NCBI GenBank assembly: GCA_025642065.1
Contig: JAODUP010000561.1
Location: 248,001-312,000, forward strand
Origin: Paralvinella palmiformis
Taxonomy: Eukaryota > Annelida > Polychaeta > Terebellida > Alvinellidae
Direction: 5' to 3'
DNA: 64,000 nt
The translations under genes and the position numbers were made by a program. This document shows positions 47,720-60,090 of the stretch, in pieces. The notes under the pieces were generated by a model. That model saw only the letters and a program-made list of their open reading frames with translations. It was not told the origin of the DNA and searched no databases. Numbering within the stretch: the stretch's first letter is position 1; every line of letters begins with the position of its first letter.

Positions 47720-50259
47720 AAATAAATTCAAATTATTCTCTGTACAGTAGCACAACATAGTTTGTACAGATCATAAATACAGCCATAGAAAGAATGAGGC
47801 ATCTGACACATGCATGTATACATGCAAACATGTGTGTGTCCGCACAGGCATTTGAGTGCACACACACACAAATAATATTAATTTTAAACTAATGTCTCAC
47901 AAAGACTAATGCTCAAAGTACTGTACAGTTAAACTACCATTCACTTGTGCCATTTTTTTCGTAGGTGACTGGTATTGCCTTTTCGGAAGACAGTAGTACA
48001 TTTGTTACTGTCGGTAACCGTCATGTCAAGTTCTGGAATATGGATTCCAGCAAATCTAGGGTCAGTGCATTTTTCTTACTTTCTAAAAATCTGAATCTGA
48101 TGTTGAATTCTAGTTAATGCAGTATACTGTGTTTGAGAATATTAATGTATTATTCTACTTTCATTGTTTACGAAACAGTCATTACAAGGCATCCCGTATA
48201 AACCATAAAGCGGTTTTATACGTTTATTTATCATAATTGTGACATGTTTGCCGACAGATTAAGGAGACCGTGCCACTGAAAGGTCATTCTGGTATCCTGG
48301 GTGAACAGAAGAACAATTTCTTTTGTGGAGTTTGTTGTGGATGTGGAGCCACAGCCAATAAGACATATGCCATCACACGTAGCGGACTTCTGTGTGAATT
48401 CAACGATAACAGATTACTTGACAAGTGGGTGGAGTTGCGGGTGAGTTTGAAGCTCTTGGCTTTACATGTCAGTTTCATCATTTGAATGAAATGTTGCTTA
48501 GAAAAAATGCAGAGAATGATGAAGTGCAGGTATCAGCAGTTATGTATGGAGTTTTATTCAAAGGTGTTTATGACAAATAAAAGCAAGATAACACTGGGTT
48601 TTTTCCTATTTTTATCCACCTGGAACTATCTAAAAGGACTAGTTTGTCACAACATTGGAAGACTTAGTAACAAGCTACATTGCAGATATTCAGGTCATGG
48701 TACTGAATTCCAATATTGCTTATGTCTAGGATGGTTCTTCTCTTGCTAAACCTTCAGTCTTATTACTTCATTTACATAAGGAATGTCCTCTGTGACATTG
48801 GTACCATTTGAGACCAACACGTAGGCTAAATACAGCAATCATTTATTCATTTCTTTGCAAAAGTAAAATCAAAATATCATGATCAGAAAAGGCAAAATCA
48901 AAGTTAATTAGTTGATAGTTTGAAAAAAATATCTACATTCGTATAGCTGGAAGTACAGTTACGGAAAATTTTGTGGAATAATTATAATAATAATAATGGG
49001 GGTGTCTCTCACACCTTCCCCATATAATCTGTGAGAAGGTTAGGGTTACATTTAAGCCATGCCTCTGTACCATTGTCTTAGTATAGTAATAAATGTCCCA
49101 CCAAAAGTGTCATACATTTTCAAATGTCGTATAAATATGGTATATATCGCATGTAAATTGATGTGATAAATCCTAAAAATGAGTTTAGCTGATCTGAATC
49201 TTGTAAAAAACAGCCTCGGAATAAGTATTTATCCAGTAATCATATGACAACAATGCTGCTGAGTGTGTAAACTAATCAGGGCTGATTTCAACAAGTGGAC
49301 AGTTTCTATGGCAGCCTCAAGATGTGTCTTATTAACTTCACTCACTTCTGTTAATCATAAAATATCCACCTGATCCCATGGGTGCCTCCATGGTCTAGCA
49401 GTAGGATGTTGGATCACATATCAATACTATCCATGTTTGAATTTCTGCATTGGCATATCTGAAGGTTGTTTCATCTTTGACTTCACTTCATTACCTTTGG
49501 AGCCCATTTAGCCTACCATGTGCACAAAAGTGGCCATAAAACTTCAATCATCATCATCCACCTGATCCCACATGTTATATGTTTGCTAAAAAGGATTATC
49601 TGTCCCGGATAGCTGTATCTGTAGAATTGTTAGTGATAAAACTTGACTGTTAAGATTGCTCTTAACTGATTCACACTGGATACCCAGATAGATGTTGATC
49701 ATCTTTTAGGGAACAACAATGACGATGTTCCACATTTGGCAAAACTGTGGCGATCCAGTTTTTAGATTATACCTATAATTACACAAACTTAGATGTAGCA
49801 AGTCATCTTATTTACTATCAATGCAGTAGAAGTTATGTGATGTCCCTTTATATTAGAGCATTTTTAATTCACAAATAAACAATATAATCATTTATTATCA
49901 ACCAACATCTATTGTATTCAGTGTGTCTTTTCTGACTTTCTTCAGACAACCAGTGCTACTTGTATTGTGGCCCAGGAGCATCACGTGTTCGTAGGTTGTG
50001 CAAATGGTATTGTCAGGGTGTTCAATGCCGGCTCACTGAACTACGTCACTACACTACCGAGACCTCACCATCTCGGCGTCGACGTTACATCAGGCCAGGA
50101 TCCGAGGTAGGTATTTACTGTAACTTAAATGGATATGATCACATTATCTCAGGTATTCCAGAGTGCCTATACTATTTGTAGACATAGAAAGTTTTAATTC
50201 GTATCTTAGGTATAATATTCCATTCTCTCACTCACTCACTCACTCACTCACTCTCTCTC

Positions 50260-50354
<95 letters not shown>

Positions 50355-53300
50355 GTTTAGGCCATTTTCATCCATTTCTCACACTGTTAATTTTATCGTT
50401 TATTTCAGTTCGGTGACATCAGCTCCAGCTGATGCTGTTTATCCAGACACAGTAGCTATTAGTATAGACGACGAAGCCTGTAAGCTGACTTGTATTTATA
50501 ATGATCACAGTCTTTATATCTGGGACATTCACGACATTAAAAGGATAGGAAAATGTCGCTCATTTCTCTATCACAGTGCTGCCATCTGGGGAGTAGAGGT
50601 TGGCACTTTTTAATCTTTATTTGGATAGCAGTAATTAGCTCTCAGATTTTATTTATTGATTTTGTTGTATTATTTTTTGTCAACAGACAGTGAATTAGAG
50701 AGACATATAGTTTAACAATATAAAAAGTTAAAATTACTGTATGACACTGAACAGAATAAAGTGACTGAGAAAGTATGAAAAAGTACATAGCTCCATTTAT
50801 TTCTATTAGAAACCAGAGGTATGGGGGCATTAATGTCTAGTTAAATTTCTATTTATAAAATACAATATATAGAGCTGTACAGTAATTCACAATGCTTAAA
50901 GTTAAAATCACAGGTCCCTGGTAATTTTCTGTCTTGGCAAGTTTAGAAATCTTGGGTATCAATTGTAACGAAAACAATTGCTAATTTTATTTGTATGAAA
51001 ATTATAAGAAGTGAACAGCTGTCTTTAGATCTTGATTGTTGACATTTTGATGAATATTTGGCTTTTTAAACATAAAGTATGGAATTCAAGTGAAAACATT
51101 TGTTTGTTCTTTTGACTGACGACGTTGAAAATTTATATAATCTCAGCTTCTAAATCTAAACACATCTTGGTACTGTTATGATTATATGATTTTATCTATA
51201 ACTATATTCCTTACAGATATTCAGCCTATACCATAACTTTAGATTTATGAAATTGGATTTAAATCTACATGAATTATATTGTGGTTGTTTTTAGGTCTAT
51301 CCACTTTTAGAACAGGGTGTTGATTTACTACCTCGAGGCAGCTTCTTCACGTGTAGTAGTGATGATACAATAAGGATATGGAATGTTGATCCTCATATGT
51401 CTACAGATACTCCCTATAAACGCAATATATACAGTAATGTAAGTAATAAATATGCATATATTATGTGATCTATGTGTCCATGTGGAAGCCAAGAACGTAT
51501 GTGTCTGCATGGATAGCTAAGCCCAAGTTGGTGAATGCATGAGGGAATATGTGAGAATATGAATGTGTGTGTGTCTGTGTGTGTTTGATTGATTCATGTG
51601 ATTTACATAATATCAAATCACATGTGTATACTGACATGTGTATATTTATTAATTTGTTCATATCAAGTTTTATTGGTGTTTCTTGCTTTTCTTTATCATT
51701 TCTAAAAACCATCTCTTACAGGAGTTGTTAAAAGTGATTTACACAGATCAAGATTTATGTAACATTGTAGAGAAAGAATTTAATCCAGGTAAGTTAGTGA
51801 TACTCTGCCAGAAAAACAACAACTTGTAATCAGAAAAAGAGTTTTGTGATTCTGTAGATAATTATCTGTTGCTTGATCTAGTTTTTTAAAAGAGTATAGA
51901 CTCATAATGGCAATTTATATTGATATAGATTTCTTGTACTGGATAAAACATCTGTGATTGATGGTCTACCCCCTCACCCCCCCCCCACCATTCACACCCC
52001 TGAATCACATCACCCATCATTAACAGGAATAATTCATTGTATTTTCATATAATATTTTTGATGGGCTATTTTCCTGTAAACAATTGACCAAAGTCTCAGT
52101 GAAATATTTTGTATCACTCTGAATTAATTCACAGTGTGTAAATTAAGTCATACATAGCCACATTTATATTATAAATCCTCTTTTGGAGATATTTACAATA
52201 TTATGGGTATAGTCTTATAGTTTTTTTCTACTATGACCACCATCAGCACTTCTACAATAAACTTTTGTCATTGTCCAGATATCGGAAATGTTACCCATAT
52301 AGTGGTGATATATTTTGCTCTCCATACACTCAGATGGTGATAATAAATAAACTTTTAATATATGATGCCCACAGCTGGAAAAACAGACAAGACAGACACA
52401 CAGTATCAAGATAATCATGGTGTCCGATCTTTAACTGTCAGTAATGATGGTAAACATTTGGCATCTGGTGACAGAGAGGGAAATATCAGGTATGTGATTC
52501 TTATAGCCAGTGTCAAACTAGGTGTGTGTGTGTGCATATAAAACATTGTGAAGCCTTTACTGTACTGGGTCAAATTCCTAAAAAATATTGTAATAAGTAA
52601 TATTGTTTTGTCTCACACAGATATAACATGTTTTGATATTTTCGCCAGTATCTGCTGTCTACACAAATTGGTGGAATTTTGACAATTACACAAATTCTAA
52701 CTAAATCCGTAAACTAAATCCATAAGTTTTGTTTTTATGCATTAGTATTAAATACTTAAATACAGCATTAATTTGTATAGTCATAAAGTATTGCTGTTTC
52801 TGCAACAATATTTAGTAATCTATGATCATGTACATTTTGTCATTATCACCAATCCTAGTCATAATATTGGAACCACCTTGTAGCACAGTTGAAAGCATAC
52901 TGCACTGCAGACTTCGAGGCTAGAATTCGAATCCCACTGTTACCTCATTCCATGGGATGTTTCATCTGATCTATCAGGGCCACGGTAAACATGGCATAAT
53001 GTGATATAAACATTAGACTGCTTTCTAGCGGCTTTCTAATAATATCAGAATTGATTATTGCAATTTGGACCATTTGGCGATATCAGAGTAGCTGATTTAA
53101 AGCGATTTCATGTGGTACAGATTGCAAAATGTTTTCAATATCATGCCAGATTAACAATGATCAAGATCATTTAACAGTTATAGTTGCTAACCAAGTGGAG
53201 ATGGGTTTTGTGATCTGTCTGAATCCAGTTCAGTTCAGTATTGGTTTGAGTTCAGGTTATCCTTTTTTTATTGTTTTAATACGCAGACACTTGCAGGTGC

Positions 53301-55506
53301 GGCCAGTGCCAAGGCTAACAAACCAACCAACCAACCGACTTGCAGCTGTGGTACCATCAGCTGATCAACAGAATCAGACTGATAGGCATTATTCATCAGT
53401 AAACTTTCCTTAAACATTAAATTAGATCTGTCTTATTTGATGGACCGTAATAGCATTTTATCCCCCTGGTGGTAATAAACCGAACATAATCTATCACGGT
53501 TAATGACTGAAGGGTAACGAGAATATGGTGTAAAAAACAAGTGTTTCGTTACATGGAGACTGAAAAACAGGAAGTCCAGCTTCTTTAGAATTATAATAAA
53601 ACTACAGCACAAACACCATCATCTCTCATGTAAAAGACAATTAACAGCATACTTCTGCATATCAAAAAGACCTATATCCAGGGCATTTTGTGGGGTACAT
53701 CACCTAACACCAGTCATTATTCATTGAGTCATTTTCTGTAATGAACGTGGAAAATCATTTAGCAAATAAAACATCAACAGGGAGTTGGATTTCAGTTGAG
53801 ATTCATGGCCATGTTGAAGTTGGTTATTTTCATTGTTACAGCATTTACTGTATTTCGCGGTCACCTTAGGTGTAAAATGTATTACTAAGACTAAGATAGA
53901 GTTAGCCTGATGTAGTGTTGTTATATTACTATGTCTCCATTATACAGGATCCATGAGCTGAAGTTCATGGAGGAGCTACACACACTAGAAGCTCATGACT
54001 CGGAAGTGTTGTCATTAGAGTTCTCTCAGCCGTCACTAGGTTAGTTCTCTTCTACTACCGATGGCCGTGGCTTGGTGTTAGCTTTGTTACGGTGCTGACT
54101 CAGCAGTTATGTTGAGGGATAAACATTCATAATATAGAGAATTACTGACACGTCATTAGCATATTACGAACAATGATTCATCTAACAATATTAAGACCAT
54201 GTACGGTCAACAATGTTAATAAATGTTGCGTGTGGTGTTATTTTGTTAGCTGTGATTCGTATTTGTCATTTTATAATACTGTGAAAGATCACGAAATCAA
54301 TGTCTATGTGTTGGGCAGTTTTTTGAAAAGATTACTTTTTCTGATGGCACAAGTTGGTGTTGAGACCACCGTTGTCTGTCCTCATAATTGCTGTCTGCTT
54401 GTCGTAGGTAAAAATATCTTGGCGTCAACAAGCCGTGATCGTCTGATACACGTTTTCGACTGCGACAATGATTACGAGCTGCTACAAACACTCGACGATC
54501 ATTCTGCAGCCATCACCTCAGTGAAGTTCTATGAGAACGAAAACCACCAACTAGGGATGCTCAGCTGTGGTATGGATAAGTCACTTCTCTTCAGGGGAGC
54601 ACAAATGGTATGTGACGCAAGCCATTAGATGGGTGCTGATGCACTTGAAAGTTGTCTAATCTTATATTTTATTATTACCGAACCAATAGCTGAGATCCAT
54701 TTAAAAAGAAAGCCAGATATCCATGTGTTTATTTGGCTTGATATTAGCCTGCAGTATATTTCCATCGCAAAATAGATTTGTCATTGGTGCTTTTATTAAT
54801 CAAGGTTATCATATGGATCACATGTCAAATGTTGACTGTAAATTACTGCTAATGTTGATGTGTGGTAATTTTATAATGATTACACTATATTTCAGGAACC
54901 AGAATTTCAGTTCGTGATGACGAGGCATTTGGTCGGCAAAACAACGTTATACGACATGTGTCTGGATCCACGACAAAAGTTTGTAGCCACAGCCTGCCAA
55001 GATAGAAATATCAGGTCTCTATTCATTATAATGCGAGTTGGTTGCAAGAAATGGTTTTGTTCATTTAAGTTAGGTATTTCTTTCTGGATGACAATCCTGT
55101 TAGAGTTCTCATTGAACCACTTGGATGTAAATTATGATATTAACCGTTTGACAGGATATATAACCTGAAGAATGGCAAGTACAAGAAGTCATATTCAGGA
55201 TCTACTGGATCAGATGGGACCCTGCTTAGACTGGCCCAGGACAGGTCTGGAGCTTACGTTGTCGCAAGCTGTTCGGATAAGAATGTTGGAATTTTCGACT
55301 TTTTCACAGGAGAATGTATGGCCAACATGTTGGGACACTCTGAAGTAGTCACGGGAATCAGGTTCACGAATGACATGAAACATATTATATCTGTATCTGG
55401 AGATGGGTGAGTTATAATTATCTTCTGCTTACTTTGTTTGATTTGACTCTGGGAAGCTATAAAGTACTAAGTTTATGTCTAAGCATTTTACCAGATGCTG
55501 TACTTG

Positions 55507-55554
<48 letters not shown>

Positions 55555-56683
55555 ACACGCACAACACACACACTATCAAATCATTTTATATCCTTCAAGC
55601 ATTGTTATAAAGACATTTTTCTTGTTATGCAGGTGTATATTTATATGGCGTCTTCCTTATGATATGACTGAACAGATGTGTAAAAGGTTGATGGAGACAA
55701 CTGGATCTGTTACAAATAGTAACTTGACTAATAGGTTAGTATATGGTTATATATATGCAGTTTATATAATAATAAATAATAATAATGCACATTTAATATA
55801 AAAAGAAAACTCTTTATCTGAACTTTGTCAGCTATTTCTTCAGGAAAATGTTGTGTCATCATATTGACAAACTGTTTGTGGGAATTGAGAACAATTGAAA
55901 ATGTTAAAACCTGTAGTACGAGGTCAGAAGGGAATCGTTATGTTATCTTCTGTCATTTCAGGAATGATACATACCTAAATGAAGACGATTTCTTACCAGC
56001 TACCTCAGTGATTGACAATCTTCTGACAACTCCGGATAAGAATGCTAACCTTTTGACTGATCCTGGCTCACAACACAAGCCAGACTTTAGATTCTCTGTT
56101 GGCCAGCTGCCATCTTGGGCTAAAAGACAGGTACTGCTTTGTTCTTAGGTTTTATTAAAAACTTGTTCTGGCTTCCAGGTCATAGGTCCAAAACTGTGTT
56201 TTAGTTTCTGTCAGATGTTTCATCCATCAGTAAGAGGGACTCATTTATATGAAGAGTAGTAGTCCTTCAGAAATATATCCTTGGCTAAACAAGGCAATCA
56301 TTCAATCACTTTATGTCAATATAGTTGAGGTTCTTCTCCAGTTCATCCATTTGTTTTCATCCATAGAATGTTTATGTATAACCTGCTTCAGGTACTGCAA
56401 GATACAGGGAACATACAGACAACTAGTGAGCAGCCAACAATGGCGCCGCCTAGTGGACGTTGGGCACAGAGGGCTATTGTGAAGTCGGTATTACCAGATG
56501 GCATCACAGGTCAGTCAACACATTAATATTACTGCAGGCACTGTCTTTTTTTTGGGGGGGGGGGTTGATAAGATAAACATGCTTGTTCATATGTTTGTAA
56601 ACAAATGCATGGCACTTGTCAGTATTTTTTTGAAAATAAGATGAATGCCTTTCTCTCTGTGTGTATGTTGTGTGTGTGTGCAT

Positions 56684-56721
<38 letters not shown>

Positions 56722-59700
56722 ACTTCTCTTTGATTTTGTTTTCAACAAGTCAACGTGATAAAACAAAGAAAAAAAGGTCATACTTTGATTGAGTATTTGA
56801 TACCTGTGCTACAATCTAAGGAGGTATTTTTGTCATTTATAATTAAGATAGACCACCAAACAATATATTAATCAGAAATTTCTAAACAAAGCATAGTATG
56901 GTGCAATACATTCATTATTTATGATCTGTAGGTTATGCGTAAAATAATAATTAGTGTGTACTCTTGCTGAGAGTCTTATAATTCACTTAATAATATCGCT
57001 GTATGATGTTTTAATTAATCTGTGACAGTTCTTTGTGTCATCATAATGTTTTCTGAAGTACTTCAACTCAAGTATAATAAATAACTATATACAAAACAGT
57101 TTTTAGATTAAACAGCGTGAAGTCAGAATCAATAATTATTTTGTAATTTTTTTGTGTAGCTGAGAATGATATCACTAATGAAGTTGGGGGAGTCGTCTGT
57201 AAGTTAGAACATATTCTGTAAACACACGTGCCAACAATAGGTTATCTCCATGGCTGAACTGGTAATGTGGTCGGCCATAGATCTCTAGCTCTGTGCTTCG
57301 AATCTGTTTAGTTTAATCAGGTGCACAAAAGTGATCAGAAAACAACTAGAACAAAAATATTTCAACACGCAATCAATACGCAATCAATACGTAATCAATA
57401 CGCCTGCCTGGGGAAACGTTTTTGTTTCTTCTTCAAGATGATTAAAGTCAACAGTTTCAAATTATGCTCTTAAGCAGGGATCTAACATAAGGATATTATA
57501 GTCATGGCTACATATGGCTGCTGAGTGTATAAAGGGATTGTTATATTGTGAGATTGATGTTTAGATTATAGCAATATTGATAAGTGTGATACTGACTTGA
57601 TACAGACAATCTTGTTTATGGGTTACTGTGCTTATCTTCGTCTGACTGCCAGATATATGATTGTGTCAACCCAATTTGTGGCCCCAGTTTTTCAAAAACT
57701 ATGCTTGGTTTCAGTGAGTTAATGTATTCATTTCAAAAGTTTAGTGAGAATTTGTGAATTTATATTTGGTCTTGCATCTGAATATCTATGTTAATCAGAA
57801 AGACCTTTCAAAATCTGAACTAGTCGAATCAGATACCATTGTAGTTGAATCCGTCGTTGCTAAAATGATACAGGATTGTGCATTTGATATCACACTTTGT
57901 GGAATAGGTTCCTAGAGAAGTATGTCCTCTCTTGAAAAGCTTAAATCTGTTTTTAAAAGGGATGCTTTTTCGGAATTAATAATATGCATGGGGCAATTAT
58001 TACAGTTCAGTTTTTGATAACTTATATTGGGGATTTTACTGACTGCATCAATGTCTTGATGTACCACCTCCTGGAGTGTGTGTGTGTGTCAAATATGTTT
58101 ATGATCACAATGAGCATACTGTGAAAAGATCCACATATCACTGTTTTTTAGGGAAATTGTTGGCATTCCTTTCCAGTTCAAATTCAGCCTCATGCTATTC
58201 TGGAGACATTACATATTGGTTTAGATAAGAACATTATAGCTTATCATGTTTCCACCACACTGTGAAATAGATACAGTTAGTGTCATGAGCAATAACCATG
58301 GTACCATTTTCAGCAGAGACATGTTATCTATCAGAAGCATGCCACCTCGTTCGGTAATTTATATGCAAACAAATGTCGAACTCTTGATACACCATAAACC
58401 ACTATTTCCCTAATATCCACTAACATTTGTGATGGTATGCCCACTTGTCTTTAAGAAAGGGTAAACAATTTTCATTGGCCATATAAGTATTGCCAGCTGC
58501 ATTTCAACATATACACTTGCAAATCTGCTTAGTAATTATAAATTAAGTTTGGCCTGTTTGAGAAATTATTAAATGGAAATCTAATACCAGAAATTTTGAA
58601 ATGTTAAAACGTTAGAACAGATATAATATGATATCACATAATATTTAATAATAATTATGGTAATATTACTACAGATATAATAAAGTGTTTTGATTAATAA
58701 GATCCATTTAACGGCACTTTGCAGTGAAAGCCTCATATAAGGTGCCTGAATTTTAAATTGAAGGATATTATTTGCCTGAATAATCAGCTTTAAATGGATT
58801 ACTTTAAATGGATTACTTTAATCCAGACATTTGCTATTTTATTTGACTGGATAACGTTGTTGTCATGCTTGGGGAAATTACATGAAGAGTTTCTCAATCG
58901 CAATTACAATTATTTCAAAACTGTTAAATACAATTACAATTATGCAAGTGTAAACTCAAACCAATTACAATTATAATTGCCTGTAATTGTAATTGCATCT
59001 ACTATAATGGAAACACGAAACACTGTTATTTTTGTTGTTGTTGTTATATAGCCTCTAGGATTGTAGTCTGTGGGATTATCTAATAAAATTGCACCCCCTT
59101 GTATTCCCCCAAATGATATTTCATATAATTGTAATTACAAATATATTAAGAGAGTCATCAATTACAATTTGTACTAGGTTCTTGATTCGTGTTCTGTTAA
59201 TGTGTTGTTCATCTTTCATGTGCTTTGACATGGCCAGTAATTAATAGCTATTCAAACAAAATCATTTGCAGTGGTATGTTTGTTTTTAATAACAGAGGTT
59301 CCCAGATTGCACAGTTGGTAGTGTAACATTTGGAACATATCCAGGACGTAGGTTCAAATCTTAGGATTGCCTATGCAGTATGCTCGTGTGATTTTTTCCT
59401 CCATCAGTAAACTGGTGTTAGTGCGATGATTGTACTTCGCTGACCCTAGAGAGTGTCCTCTCGGCCAGATGTCCCACTATATAAAGAGAACCAAGATTAA
59501 ATAGTGGCACACCGTTCTGGGCCATAAGGATGGCACTGAGAAACCTTACACGCTTTAATTAAGGAATATATGATGGCACCGAGTTGTGGGTACACCAGTC
59601 AGGTGAGAACGCGAAAATAACATGGATTGTCCTGTGAGGATGCTGATTGTTACCTAGTAGTCACTACTGGTGCCGTACTGATCAGCAATAGCATAACAAT

Positions 59701-60054
59701 GTTGGTCACTATGACACTATCACCACTCACAAGACCATTATGTGTCTCCCGTAACGAAATGGATATAGCACTGTGCTGTAGAGTTCTGGATCAGAGTTCA
59801 AATCAGTCAATATGACTGTGTTTGTGAATTGTCTCCTGGGTCATGTGTGATTAGTGAGTGTCAAGGCCAAACAACGTCCTCACTCACAGAAATTATTATA
59901 AACAAGTGTAAATCCCTCTGGATCTTTCCCATGAAATTATTTCCAATCCATTATTCTAAAATATATATTTTTTTGTTCAGCAGCTGATGCCTATTTTGCG
60001 GTATTTGAATTTAATATTAATTTTTTTATGGTCAGTAATACCACCGAATAAAAT

Positions 60055-60090
<36 letters not shown>

